From: Verrucomicrobiota bacterium
GTDB taxonomy: Bacteria; Verrucomicrobiota; Verrucomicrobiia; Chthoniobacterales; UBA10450
Reading direction: 5' to 3'
Length of the DNA: 38,248 nucleotides
Assembly (NCBI GenBank): GCA_003218305.1
Contig: QHMY01000079.1
Coordinates: 1 to 38,248, forward strand
The position numbers and the translations under genes are program-made. Every line of letters begins with the position of its first letter. The first letter of the stretch is position 1. A model generated the notes under the pieces. It did no database searches. It saw only the letters and a list, made by a program, of their open reading frames with translations, and had not been told where the DNA came from. Of the stretch, positions 1 through 9,159 are shown piece after piece.

Positions 1-4
1 CGAA

Positions 5-2710
5 ATGACAGATGTCCAGTCCGGGGAAAACCTTTTCGACTCGGTCGTGGCGGATTTGAGCAGCGACGGGGCTTCGGTCAAACTCGAGCGCACGGTAGCG
101 GTTCGGAAGCAAAACAGCATTAGCATCGCCGGAAATTACATATTGCCGGAGGATTTCGTCCACGCTCTGACCCAACCGGCAAATTTTGCGGTTTCGGCCG
201 GAGTGATCGAACTGGGCGATTATTGGCCTGAAGATTCCCCAAACAGGATCACGGGCCCCCTGCAACTGAGCGGCGAGGTGACGATGCGCGACGGAAAGGC
301 AGAAGGGCAAATGTCTTTCTACGGGTCGGATATCAAGTTTCGAAGCCTGATTGTCCCGCAGGTCAGCGGGCAGGCCACCATTTCCAAAAACATCGTTTAC
401 CTGAACGACTTCACCGCGAGCCTTAACGAGGGCGATTACATCGCAGGTCACGGCGTGTTCTCCCTCGAAGCGCCGCACGCCTACAGCGGGAAACTCTTCG
501 CGACCGTGGCCAATCTCGCGCACCTGAAGCCAATCCTCGCGGCCGCCGGCAACGACAACGAAATCGCGGGTTCGCTTAGGCTCGACTGGGAAGGGAGCGG
601 TGAAGCGGACTCATTCAAGAGCAACTCCGGCAAATTGAAGCTGGCCCTGGAGAAGGGACGCTATGCTCACTTGCAGGCGCTCCAGGCGAATATCGACGCG
701 ACCTATTCACCCGAGGGTCTCGACATTCCGACTATCTTCCTCGGGAGCGACAAGATGGATTTCCACGCCATCCTCACCGCAAAGGGATCGACCCTGGAAA
801 TCACGAAAATCCAGATCGACCAAGGCCAGGCCAAGTACGCGTCCGGTTACGTCTCTCTGCCATTTGTCTGGAAAAATATCGGGACAAGCGAGCCTGTTTT
901 TCCGTCTGACGGCAAGGTCCTGGCGACGTTTCAGTCCGAGAACCTGGATTTGAAGAAGCTCTTCGATGATTTGGGAACGAAACCGCTCGTGACCGGGTTG
1001 ATTAACGTGAAGCTCGACGCCCAGGGCACACTGGCGCAGCTCGGCGGCCGGCTCGACGTGCGGATGAGCGATCTTCACAGCGCGGACTACCCCAAGCTCG
1101 AACCGGCGACCTTCGATCTCGTGGCGGATCTGCAGAACAATCAGCTCGCTTTCAATGGCAAATTACAGCAAACGAAAATCCAGCCGGTGCAGATTACGGG
1201 GAACCTGCCCTTCGACGTATCGAAAATGATCGCGGAAAAGAAATTCGACGAAGAGACGCCGCTGACCGCGAAGGTGCAGTTGCCCCGCAGCCCCGTGAAT
1301 TTCCTGCGGCAATTTCTGCCGGGCATTACGCAGCTCGACGGTGATGTCGCGCTCGACGTGAACGTGACGGGAACCGTGGCCAACCCGAATCTGGGCGGCT
1401 CGGGCGACATCACCATCAACATGGCGCGCTTCACCAATCCGACGCTGCCTTCACTGAGCGGATTTCACTCGCGGATGACCTTCGATCGGGATGTCCTGAA
1501 CTTCGAGCGCTTCAATGGCGATCTGGCCGGCGGTCCGTTTACGATCTCGGGTCGCGTGACCTTTCCGAAACTGATCGAACCGAATCTCGATTTCGAGTTG
1601 AAGGCGCAAAGTATTCTCGTAGCGCGCAATGATTCGCTGACGGCGCGGGCTGATGCCGAGGTCAAAGTGACCGGCCCGCTCAAGAACGCGACGGTCACCG
1701 GCACGGTTGCCCTGACCAACAGTCAATTTCTCAAGAACATCGATCTGCTGCCAATTGGCCTCCCGGGGCGGCCGGCGCCACAACCCTCGGAACGTCCGGA
1801 TTTTTCCGTGACCGAGCCCCCGATCCGGGACTGGAAGTTTGATGTTGTGATCAAGACCAAGGATCCGTTCTTGATTCGGGGAAATCTGGCCAACGGTGGG
1901 GCGATTACCGATCTGCGCCTCACCGGCACCGGGTCCCTGACCAACAGTCAATTTCTCAAGAACATCGATCTGCTGCCAATTGGCCTCCCGGGGCGGCCGG
2001 CGCCACAACCCTCGGAACGTCCGGATTTTTCCGTGACCGAGCCCCCGATCCGGGACTGGAAGTTTGATGTTGTGATCAAGACCAAGGATCCGTTCTTGAT
2101 TCGGGGAAATCTGGCCAACGGTGGGGCGATTACCGATCTGCGCCTCACCGGCACCGGGTTGCGGCCGCAGCTCGAGGGCACGGTTCGGCTGGAAAACGTC
2201 GAGGCCACCCTGCCGTTTAGCCGCCTCGAAATCGCCCAGGGGTTTCTCTATTTCGATCCGAGCGATTCCTTTAACCCAAGGATCGACTTGCACGGAACGT
2301 CGCTTATCCGCGATTACACGGTGCATGTTTATGTTTACGGGACGTCGCTGGCGCCGGAAGCGATCTTTACAAGTGAGCCGCCCTTGCCCCAGGAGGAGAT
2401 TATCTCGCTCCTGGCCACCGGCGTGACGAGGGGTGAGTTGGTTGGAAATAACAATGTGATGGCTAGCCGCGCCGCCATGCTCCTGGTGCAGCAGCTTTAC
2501 CGGAAGATGTTCAAGAAGGGGGGCGAGCCGGCCAAGAGCAATTCGGTTTTTGACAAGCTCCAGGTGGACGTCGGCCAGGTCGATCCGCGTACCGGCCAGC
2601 AGACCGTGACCGCCCGGCTCAAGGTAAACGAGCAATTTGTCCTCGTCGGAGATTTAGGTGTGAGCGGAGATTTTCGCGGCATGGTGAAGTACCTGATTCG
2701 ATTCAAATGA
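5..2710 (+). CDS. tamB: Translocation/assembly module TamB-like (DUF490 C-terminal) protein, probably 5'-truncated by the window edge
   Basis: 901 aa ORF of repetitive beta-rich sequence; C-terminus 'LEGTVRLENVEATLPFSRLEIAQGFLYFDPSDSFNPRIDLHGTS...EIISLLATGVTRGEL...' is typical of TamB/DUF490; directly followed by an Omp85 protein. The frame is open upstream of the first ATG. Confidence 0.85.
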   Translation: MTDVQSGENLFDSVVADLSSDGASVKLERTVAVRKQNSISIAGNYILPEDFVHALTQPANFAVSAGVIELGDYWPEDSPNRITGPLQLSGEVTMRDGKAEGQMSFYGSDIKFRSLIVPQVSGQATISKNIVYLNDFTASLNEGDYIAGHGVFSLEAPHAYSGKLFATVANLAHLKPILAAAGNDNEIAGSLRLDWEGSGEADSFKSNSGKLKLALEKGRYAHLQALQANIDATYSPEGLDIPTIFLGSDKMDFHAILTAKGSTLEITKIQIDQGQAKYASGYVSLPFVWKNIGTSEPVFPSDGKVLATFQSENLDLKKLFDDLGTKPLVTGLINVKLDAQGTLAQLGGRLDVRMSDLHSADYPKLEPATFDLVADLQNNQLAFNGKLQQTKIQPVQITGNLPFDVSKMIAEKKFDEETPLTAKVQLPRSPVNFLRQFLPGITQLDGDVALDVNVTGTVANPNLGGSGDITINMARFTNPTLPSLSGFHSRMTFDRDVLNFERFNGDLAGGPFTISGRVTFPKLIEPNLDFELKAQSILVARNDSLTARADAEVKVTGPLKNATVTGTVALTNSQFLKNIDLLPIGLPGRPAPQPSERPDFSVTEPPIRDWKFDVVIKTKDPFLIRGNLANGGAITDLRLTGTGSLTNSQFLKNIDLLPIGLPGRPAPQPSERPDFSVTEPPIRDWKFDVVIKTKDPFLIRGNLANGGAITDLRLTGTGLRPQLEGTVRLENVEATLPFSRLEIAQGFLYFDPSDSFNPRIDLHGTSLIRDYTVHVYVYGTSLAPEAIFTSEPPLPQEEIISLLATGVTRGELVGNNNVMASRAAMLLVQQLYRKMFKKGGEPAKSNSVFDKLQVDVGQVDPRTGQQTVTARLKVNEQFVLVGDLGVSGDFRGMVKYLIRFK
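1710..2159 (+). repeat. Perfect in-frame tandem duplication, 2 x 225 bp (1710-1934 and 1935-2159) within tamB
   Basis: Direct comparison: every base identical at offset 225. Protein repeat LTNSQFLKNIDLLPIGLPGRPAPQPSERPDFSVTEPPIRDWKFDVVIKTKDPFLIRGNLANGGAITDLRLTGTG occurs twice. Confidence 0.98.
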
Positions 2711-2711
2711 G

Positions 2712-4943
2712 ATGAGCCGGACATTCCCGACGAAAACGCGCTGGAGTCGCGGCGCTCTGTCGCCGTGTCCGCGTTTGCGCGCCGACAGAGCGACGCGGCT
2801 TCAGCGTCTATGCGTCGCCTGGGTGTTGGCTCTGTTTTTCGCCTCAAATTCGCCGGCCCAAACCGCCGTGGACGTGCCGCGACCGGAGGAGAAAGACCGT
2901 GCCCAACGTGCCATAGCCAAACAACAGGAGAAGAAGGCGCAGCGCACCAGCGTGATCGAGTTCCGCGGCCAGCAGGCCTTCAACGAAAAGGTCCTGCGCT
3001 CCGAGTTGAAGGAGCAGATCTCGACGATCGATCAATACGGGCTGACGCCCGCGCGCGGCGATGATGCCGCATTTTTCTTGGAACTCTTTTATCGTAAGCA
3101 CGGCTACGCCAAGGTGAAGGTGCGCTACGCGATCGCATCCGGCGACGTCCTTCGTCTCGACATCGAAGAAGGTTCGCTCGTGACCCTTGGCCTGGTGAAT
3201 TTCGTGGGAAATCAACACCAGCCGGCGGATGTCCTCTTCGATTTTGCCGTGGGTCCGACGCGGGAGCGTTATTCGTCAATGCAATCGAAGCTTCCATTTG
3301 TCGCAGCCGATGTGGAGGAGGGGGCCGACCTGGTCCATCGCCTCTATGTCTCCCAGGGCTTCCTCGACACGAAAGTCGATCCGCCGATTTACCATTATGC
3401 CGAGGATGGCAACCGGGTGGATGCGACGATCCCGATCACGGAGGGCCGGCAATATTTCTTCGGCCAGATCAATTTCGTGGGCGAAACCATCTACGGAGCC
3501 GAGGCCTTGCGCGGCCAGATGCTCGACCTGGTCGAACAACCCTACACCGAGAGCCGCGTTTCGGATATTCCGCGCCGGCTCCAGGCTTATTATCGAACGC
3601 GCGGTTATTACGAAGTGAAGGTGGACGCTGTCGGCAACCCGGAGGCGGGGCGCGACGGACACGTGCCGGTGCAGGTGTCGATTACGCCCGGACGGATCTA
3701 TCATTTCGATGGCGTCACCGTAAAAGGGCTCGAGAAACTTCGGCCCAGTTATATCAGCCGCCGCTTCAGCAAGTTTAGCGGAAAAACCTACAGCCCGGAG
3801 GTGGTCGAGGAGAAATTTCGGGAGTTGATGCGGTCCGGCCTGTTTACGGTCCTGCAGATCAAACCGACACCGGTCGGGGGCGACGCTTTGCGGCTCGATA
3901 TTTCGGCCGAGGAAGCCAAGAGCCAGGAGTTCGGTTTTTACCTGGGTTACGGCTCCTATGCGGGCCCAATCGTGGGCGCGAGCTACCGGAACCGTAATCT
4001 TTTTGGTTATGGGCGGCCTCTGACGACTTCCGCCGAGTGGTCGGGGCGTGGCTACAAGGGTGAAATCCTGTGGGAAGATCCGTATTTCTTCGATTCAGAC
4101 TTTGGGTTCAAAGCCAGACTGGCCGCCCTCACTTTTGATTATGATGGATACAGCAAGTTTGAGGTTGGCACTCGTTTCGATCTGACCAGAAAGTTTTCGA
4201 AACAGTACGAGGTCGGGCTCGTCCTGACCGAACGGCATGTAGAGATCACCAGCGCCGATATCGCTCCGATATTTCTCGGGGACACGTCCTATTTCGTCAG
4301 CTCGATCGGCCTGACGCAATCACTCGATCTCCGCGACAGTAAGGTGAATCCGAGCCGCGGCCTGGTTTTCGACAACACGATCGACCTGGCGGCGAGTGAG
4401 ATTGGCAGCCAGATCGATTTCGTCCGCAGCACCGCCCGCCTGACCTATTTCCAGCCGATCGGCCCCGTGCCGCGACCCGGCCAGCCGGACCGCCGCACCT
4501 TGCTCGCGTTCGGTGCGCGGGCCGGGATCATTCACAGTTTGAGCGGTTCAGACATAATCAACGACATCCCGATCGACGAACGATTTTTCAATGGCGGCAA
4601 CACAACCGTTCGCAGCTTTGCCGAGCGGGACCTCGGGCCTCACGATGGGGACAATCCCATTGGTGGTGAATTCTTCACCGTTTTCAATGTGGAATACACT
4701 TTCCCGATTTACGGTGAACTGCAGGGGGCCGTGTTTTTTGACGCCGGCAATCTTCTCCCCAACTCCAACGATCCATTTTCCAACGCCACCGCGAGCCTCG
4801 ACAACATGCGTTACGCGGTGGGCCTGGGCTTGCGCTACAAACTTCCGATCGGCCCGATCCGGCTCGACTACGGATACAATCCAGACCAGCGCCCCGACGA
4901 GGATAGCGGCGCCTTCCATTTCAGCTTTGGTTTCGCCTTCTAG
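2712..4943 (+). CDS. tamA: TamA/BamA-like outer membrane protein (POTRA repeats plus Omp85 beta-barrel)
   Basis: 743 aa; POTRA-like repeats ('GLVNFVGNQ', 'FGQINFVGET', 'YHFDGVTVKGLEKL') and C-terminal barrel ('FFNGGNTTVRSFAERDLGP', 'LRYKLPIGPIRLDYGYNPD...FHFSFGFAF'); 1 nt after the tamB stop. Confidence 0.88.
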   Translation: MSRTFPTKTRWSRGALSPCPRLRADRATRLQRLCVAWVLALFFASNSPAQTAVDVPRPEEKDRAQRAIAKQQEKKAQRTSVIEFRGQQAFNEKVLRSELKEQISTIDQYGLTPARGDDAAFFLELFYRKHGYAKVKVRYAIASGDVLRLDIEEGSLVTLGLVNFVGNQHQPADVLFDFAVGPTRERYSSMQSKLPFVAADVEEGADLVHRLYVSQGFLDTKVDPPIYHYAEDGNRVDATIPITEGRQYFFGQINFVGETIYGAEALRGQMLDLVEQPYTESRVSDIPRRLQAYYRTRGYYEVKVDAVGNPEAGRDGHVPVQVSITPGRIYHFDGVTVKGLEKLRPSYISRRFSKFSGKTYSPEVVEEKFRELMRSGLFTVLQIKPTPVGGDALRLDISAEEAKSQEFGFYLGYGSYAGPIVGASYRNRNLFGYGRPLTTSAEWSGRGYKGEILWEDPYFFDSDFGFKARLAALTFDYDGYSKFEVGTRFDLTRKFSKQYEVGLVLTERHVEITSADIAPIFLGDTSYFVSSIGLTQSLDLRDSKVNPSRGLVFDNTIDLAASEIGSQIDFVRSTARLTYFQPIGPVPRPGQPDRRTLLAFGARAGIIHSLSGSDIINDIPIDERFFNGGNTTVRSFAERDLGPHDGDNPIGGEFFTVFNVEYTFPIYGELQGAVFFDAGNLLPNSNDPFSNATASLDNMRYAVGLGLRYKLPIGPIRLDYGYNPDQRPDEDSGAFHFSFGFAF
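2754..2791. repeat. REP-like hairpin (gctctgtcg ... cgacagagc) inside the 5' end of the tamA ORF
   Basis: Inverted 9-bp arms; the 'ggcgctctgtcgccg' motif recurs as its reverse complement 'cggcgacagagcgcc' near 12836-12850. Confidence 0.6.
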
Positions 4944-4995
4944 CGGTTTGGCCCGCGATTAGGAAAGGCATGGATGTTTGGTGCCTCCTCCGCAT

Positions 4996-5158
4996 GACAA
5001 TAGCCCAGCGTTTCAACGCTGGGTCCTCCGAAGGAAAACAAACAAGTCCCACCAGGGACGAAAGGAGTGCCCCGCAAGACACCACGGTTCTGCCGTCCCT
5101 GCAGGGACTTAGGATTCTGTTGTCATTGAAACCCAGCGTTGAAACGCTGGATATTGTC
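4996..5158. repeat. ~163-bp nested palindromic/MITE-like element
   Basis: Terminal inverted repeats gacaatagcccagcgtttcaacgctgggt / acccagcgttgaaacgctggatattgtc, each self-complementary; nested inner pair aagtcccaccagggacg / cgtccctgcagggactt. Confidence 0.85.
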
Positions 5159-5268
5159 AGCAGAGTCAATCGATGAGCTGGACGTTCCGACGAGAGATTA
5201 CGGGCTGCTGGCACATGGCAACTCTCAATACCTGCGCGGCCAGAGCCGCTGTCATAGAAATTAAATGA

Positions 5269-6717
5269 ATGGAGCAACCAGCACACAACCTTGGATCTGA
5301 CCTCGGCGACATCCCGGCAGATGTCTTCCGCAAGCACCTCCACCAGCTGGCTGACTGGATCGCGGATTATCGAGAAAACATCGCCCAGCGCCCCATCGCG
5401 CCGAATGCCAAACCGGGTGCGGTTCTGGCCCAGTTGGACGCGACGCCGCCGGAAACAGGCACTTCGTTCGATGAAATCTTTTCGGAGATCGAGCGGATCA
5501 TCGTTCCGGGAGTCGCGCATTGGGCGCACCCGCAGTTCATGAGCTACTTCGGCTGCACCACGACGAGCCCCGGCATTCTCGCCGAAATGATCACCGCGGC
5601 CATGAACGTCAATGCCATGACCTGGCGGACTTCACCGGCTGCGACGGAGCTGGAAACTCTGGTGCTCGATTGGCTGCGGCAGTGGCTCGGATTCCCGGAC
5701 GACTTCCAGGGGGTCTTGTACGACACGGCGTCGATTTCGACCATGCACGCGCTGGCGGTCGCGCGCGAAGAAGCCAGCACGTCAATTCGCACGCTCGGCC
5801 TTTCCGGCCGGACCGAGCTACCGATCTTCCGCATTTACACCTCGGACCAGGCGCATAGTTCAGTGGAGAAGGCAGCCATTGCGCTCGGGTTAGGCGAGCA
5901 CAACGTCCGGCGAATCGCGAGTGATGCCGAGTTTAAGATGAACGTCAGGGCGTTACGCGAGGCGGTGAACGCCGATCTCCGGCACGGATTCAAGCCGTTG
6001 GCCGTGGTTGCCACTGTGGGCACTACTTCCACGGCTAGCGTGGATCCCGTCCGGGAGATCGCGGTGATTTGCGCTGAATTCCAGATGTGGCTGCATATCG
6101 ATGCCGCCTACGGCGGCGGGCTCGCACTTCTACCCGAACACCAATGGGTGACCGACGCCTGGGAGGAAGCGGACTCGCTCGTGATCAATCCCCACAAGAT
6201 GCTTTTCGTTCCCTTCGATTTCAGCGCGCTCTATGTGCGCGACATCGAGCGTTTGCGCCGTCTCTTTACCCTGGCTCCCGAGTCCCTCCATCTGCGCGAT
6301 CCCGCCGGCGCCGAGATAAATTACATGGATTACGGGGTCCAGCTTGGCCGCCGGTTCCGCGCCCTCAAGGCGTGGGTCGTCTGGCGGACGTTCGGTCGCG
6401 CGGGAATGGCCGCGCGCATTCGCGAACACCTGCGGCTGGCCCAGCTCTTCGCGCACTGGATCAGGGAGGACCCCCGCTTTGAAATTTCAGCGCCGGTCAT
6501 GATGGGCGTCGTTTGTTTCCGCCTGAAGGATTCGGACGACAAAGCCGCGGATCAGAAAAACAGCGCAACCGTAGCGAAGATCAACGCATCAGGGAAAGCC
6601 TACCTGACCCAGGCGAAGTTGCGCGGTCGTGTCGTGATGCGTCTTGGCCTGGGAAATGTGCTGACGACGGAGGCGCATGTCCAACGCGTCTGGGAAATCA
6701 TTCGCGAAGCGGTGTAG
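5269..6717 (+). CDS. Pyridoxal-dependent decarboxylase (aromatic-L-amino-acid/tyrosine decarboxylase family)
   Basis: 482 aa; 'HIDAAYGGGLALLPEHQW', PLP lysine motif 'SLVINPHKMLFVPFDFSALYVRD', N-terminal 'VAHWAHPQFMSYF' typical of group II decarboxylases. Confidence 0.92.
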   Translation: MEQPAHNLGSDLGDIPADVFRKHLHQLADWIADYRENIAQRPIAPNAKPGAVLAQLDATPPETGTSFDEIFSEIERIIVPGVAHWAHPQFMSYFGCTTTSPGILAEMITAAMNVNAMTWRTSPAATELETLVLDWLRQWLGFPDDFQGVLYDTASISTMHALAVAREEASTSIRTLGLSGRTELPIFRIYTSDQAHSSVEKAAIALGLGEHNVRRIASDAEFKMNVRALREAVNADLRHGFKPLAVVATVGTTSTASVDPVREIAVICAEFQMWLHIDAAYGGGLALLPEHQWVTDAWEEADSLVINPHKMLFVPFDFSALYVRDIERLRRLFTLAPESLHLRDPAGAEINYMDYGVQLGRRFRALKAWVVWRTFGRAGMAARIREHLRLAQLFAHWIREDPRFEISAPVMMGVVCFRLKDSDDKAADQKNSATVAKINASGKAYLTQAKLRGRVVMRLGLGNVLTTEAHVQRVWEIIREAV

Positions 6718-6817
6718 CCCCCTTGCCGAGAGAAGTAATCCCGTTACGCCGTCGCGGCGCCGTTTGAAAGCTGGTCGCGGTGGGCTAACGTGTTTGGTTC
6801 CGAAACCGCAAATTCCT

Positions 6818-7951
6818 ATGGAAACAACTATCGCTGCCCCGAAACCTCGTTCGTCCACTGAAGTCGATTTTCTCCCGCTGCAGGGGACCGATTATGTGGA
6901 GTTTTATGTCGGAAATGCCAAACAAGCCGCGCATTTCTACAAAACGGCATTCGGCTTTCAAAGCCTCGCTTATTCCGGCCCGGAAACGGGAACGAAAGAC
7001 CGGGTCAGTTACGCCATTCGCCAGAACAAACTGACCTTCGTTCTTACGACTCCGCTTCGATCGGACAATCCCATCTCGAATCACATTCATAAACATGGCG
7101 ACGGCGTGAAGGTCCTGGCCTTGAAGGTGGAAGACGCGACTTCGGCCTGGGAAGAAACGACGAAGCGCGGCGGGAAGAGTTATCTCGAGCCGATCACGCT
7201 TTCGGATGACGACGGCGAGGTCGTAATGAGCGGTATCCATACGTATGGCGAGACCGTCCATCTCTTCATCGAGCGCGGGAACTATCGCGGTATCTTTATG
7301 CCCGGCTTCCGCAAATGGGAGTCCAACTACAACCCGCCCGACACCGGCCTGCTCTATGTCGATCATTGCGTCGGCAACGTCGGTTGGAACCAGATGAACC
7401 CGTGGGTGAAATTTTACGAAGATGTCATGGGCTTCCGCAACATCCTCACCTTTGACGACAAAGACATCTCGACCGAATACTCGGCCTTGATGAGCAAGGT
7501 GATGAGTAACGGCAACGGGTTCGTGAAGTTTCCCATCAACGAGCCGGCTGAAGGCAAAAAGAAGTCACAGGTGGAAGAGTACCTCGACTTCTATGATGGC
7601 GAAGGCGTCCAGCATGTGGCGGTCGCGACGAATGACATCGTCAAGACCGTTAGCGATATCCAGAAACGTGGCGTCGAGTTCCTGAATATTCCCACAACTT
7701 ATTACGATGAGTTGCCCGCTCGTGTGGGTCACATCGATGAGGATCTCGAGCCGTTAAAGAAGCTCGGCATCCTGGTTGATCGCGACAACGAAGGTTATCT
7801 GCTCCAGATCTTCACCAAGCCGGTGGAAGATCGGCCCACCCTCTTTTTCGAGATCATCCAGCGCAAAGGCGCGAAGAGTTTCGGCAAGGGGAACTTCAAG
7901 GCGCTGTTCGAGGCTTTGGAAAAAGAACAGGACGCGCGAGGCAATTTGTAG
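6818..7951 (+). CDS. hppD: 4-hydroxyphenylpyruvate dioxygenase
   Basis: Start at METTIAAPKPRSS; vicinal oxygen chelate domains 'VDHCVGNV', 'GVQHVAVATNDIVKTV', C-terminal 'TLFFEIIQRKGAKSFGKGNFKALFEALEKEQDARGNL' diagnostic for HPPD. Confidence 0.97.
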   Translation: METTIAAPKPRSSTEVDFLPLQGTDYVEFYVGNAKQAAHFYKTAFGFQSLAYSGPETGTKDRVSYAIRQNKLTFVLTTPLRSDNPISNHIHKHGDGVKVLALKVEDATSAWEETTKRGGKSYLEPITLSDDDGEVVMSGIHTYGETVHLFIERGNYRGIFMPGFRKWESNYNPPDTGLLYVDHCVGNVGWNQMNPWVKFYEDVMGFRNILTFDDKDISTEYSALMSKVMSNGNGFVKFPINEPAEGKKKSQVEEYLDFYDGEGVQHVAVATNDIVKTVSDIQKRGVEFLNIPTTYYDELPARVGHIDEDLEPLKKLGILVDRDNEGYLLQIFTKPVEDRPTLFFEIIQRKGAKSFGKGNFKALFEALEKEQDARGNL

Positions 7952-7963
7952 AGGAGAAACGAC

Positions 7964-9148
7964 ATGCCGTATTATCAGAAGCTTGGTCAGATTCCGAAGA
8001 AGCACCACATCTGGTTCCACCGCAACGGGAGCGGACCCTCGTTCAAGAACGAAGGGATTGCCTACGAGCACGTCATTACCACGGAGGGTTTCAACGAAGC
8101 CTATTCCATCATTTACCATCTGCGGCCGCCGACCCGCGTCCGAAAGGTCGAGCTGATCAAGTATTGGGCGCCGAAGAAAGTCACGGAAAGTCCACTGCGC
8201 CATCACCACATCAAGACGGCCGAGATTCCGCGGCGCGGCGATCTTTACACCGGCCGTATCCCGATGCTTTTCAATGAGGACATCACCGCTTACCGCTCGC
8301 GTCCGGAGAAGACCTACGGTGAATTCGAATATTACAAGAACGGCGGCGCCGATGAGGTCATCTTCGTTTTTCACGGCGCCGGTACGCTGGAGACCGTTTT
8401 CGGAAAGCTTCGTTATCGCGCGGAAGACTACGTTGTCATTCCTCGGGGCGTTACCTATCGCCTCGTGCCCGACAAGGTAGAGGAGGAAGATTACCTGATC
8501 CTGGAGTCGACCGGGCCGGTGCGGATTCCGCCCCGTTATCTGAATCACGAAGGCCAGATAAGAATGGGCGCGCCCTATTCGGAACGCGATTTCCATGCGC
8601 CTTCGGAAATGCTTACGATCGATAGTGAAGAGGACGTGGCCGTGCTGGTGAAGGATGGACCACGCCTCACGCGCGTGGTTCATGCGCATCACCCCTTCGA
8701 TGCGCTCGGCTGGGACGGGTATCTCTACCCGTATACTTTTAACGCGGCCGATTTCGAACCGATCACCGGCACCGTGCACCAGCCTCCGCCGATTCATCAG
8801 ACGTTCGAAGTGCGCGGATACGTTATCTGCACCTTCGCTCCGCGCCTCCTCGATACCCATCCGGAAGCGGTCAAGATTCCATGGGTCCACGACAACGTGG
8901 AAGCCGACGAAGTGCTTTTCTACGTCCGCGGCAATTTCGGGTCCCGCCGTGGCATCGAAAGCGGCTCGATCACGCTGCATCCAAGGGGAATTCCGCACGG
9001 ACCGCATCCGGGCACGATCATGGCCAGCAAGGACGCTCTCAGAACGGAAGAGCTGGCAGTGATGTTCGACACCGCGCATACGCTCGAGCTGACTGAGGAA
9101 TCCCTCGCGCTGGACGACCCGAATTACCCGCTGAGCTGGCTCGACTAA
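7964..9148 (+). CDS. hmgA: Homogentisate 1,2-dioxygenase
   Basis: 394 aa; 'ESTGPVRIPPRYLN', 'HHPFDALGWDGYLYPYTFNAADFEPITGTVHQPPPIHQTFE', 'GSITLHPRGIPHGPHPG'; 12 nt after hppD. Confidence 0.96.
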   Translation: MPYYQKLGQIPKKHHIWFHRNGSGPSFKNEGIAYEHVITTEGFNEAYSIIYHLRPPTRVRKVELIKYWAPKKVTESPLRHHHIKTAEIPRRGDLYTGRIPMLFNEDITAYRSRPEKTYGEFEYYKNGGADEVIFVFHGAGTLETVFGKLRYRAEDYVVIPRGVTYRLVPDKVEEEDYLILESTGPVRIPPRYLNHEGQIRMGAPYSERDFHAPSEMLTIDSEEDVAVLVKDGPRLTRVVHAHHPFDALGWDGYLYPYTFNAADFEPITGTVHQPPPIHQTFEVRGYVICTFAPRLLDTHPEAVKIPWVHDNVEADEVLFYVRGNFGSRRGIESGSITLHPRGIPHGPHPGTIMASKDALRTEELAVMFDTAHTLELTEESLALDDPNYPLSWLD

Positions 9149-9159
9149 ACGGCGACCGA

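Noticed and set aside
1451-2635. 394-aa minus-strand ORF with an internal repeat
   Set aside because: Antisense of tamB; its repeat merely mirrors the 225-bp duplication.
4921-5529. 202-aa minus-strand ORF spanning the tamA end, the palindromic element and the decarboxylase start
   Set aside because: Overlaps two well-supported genes and a repeat; no recognisable domain.
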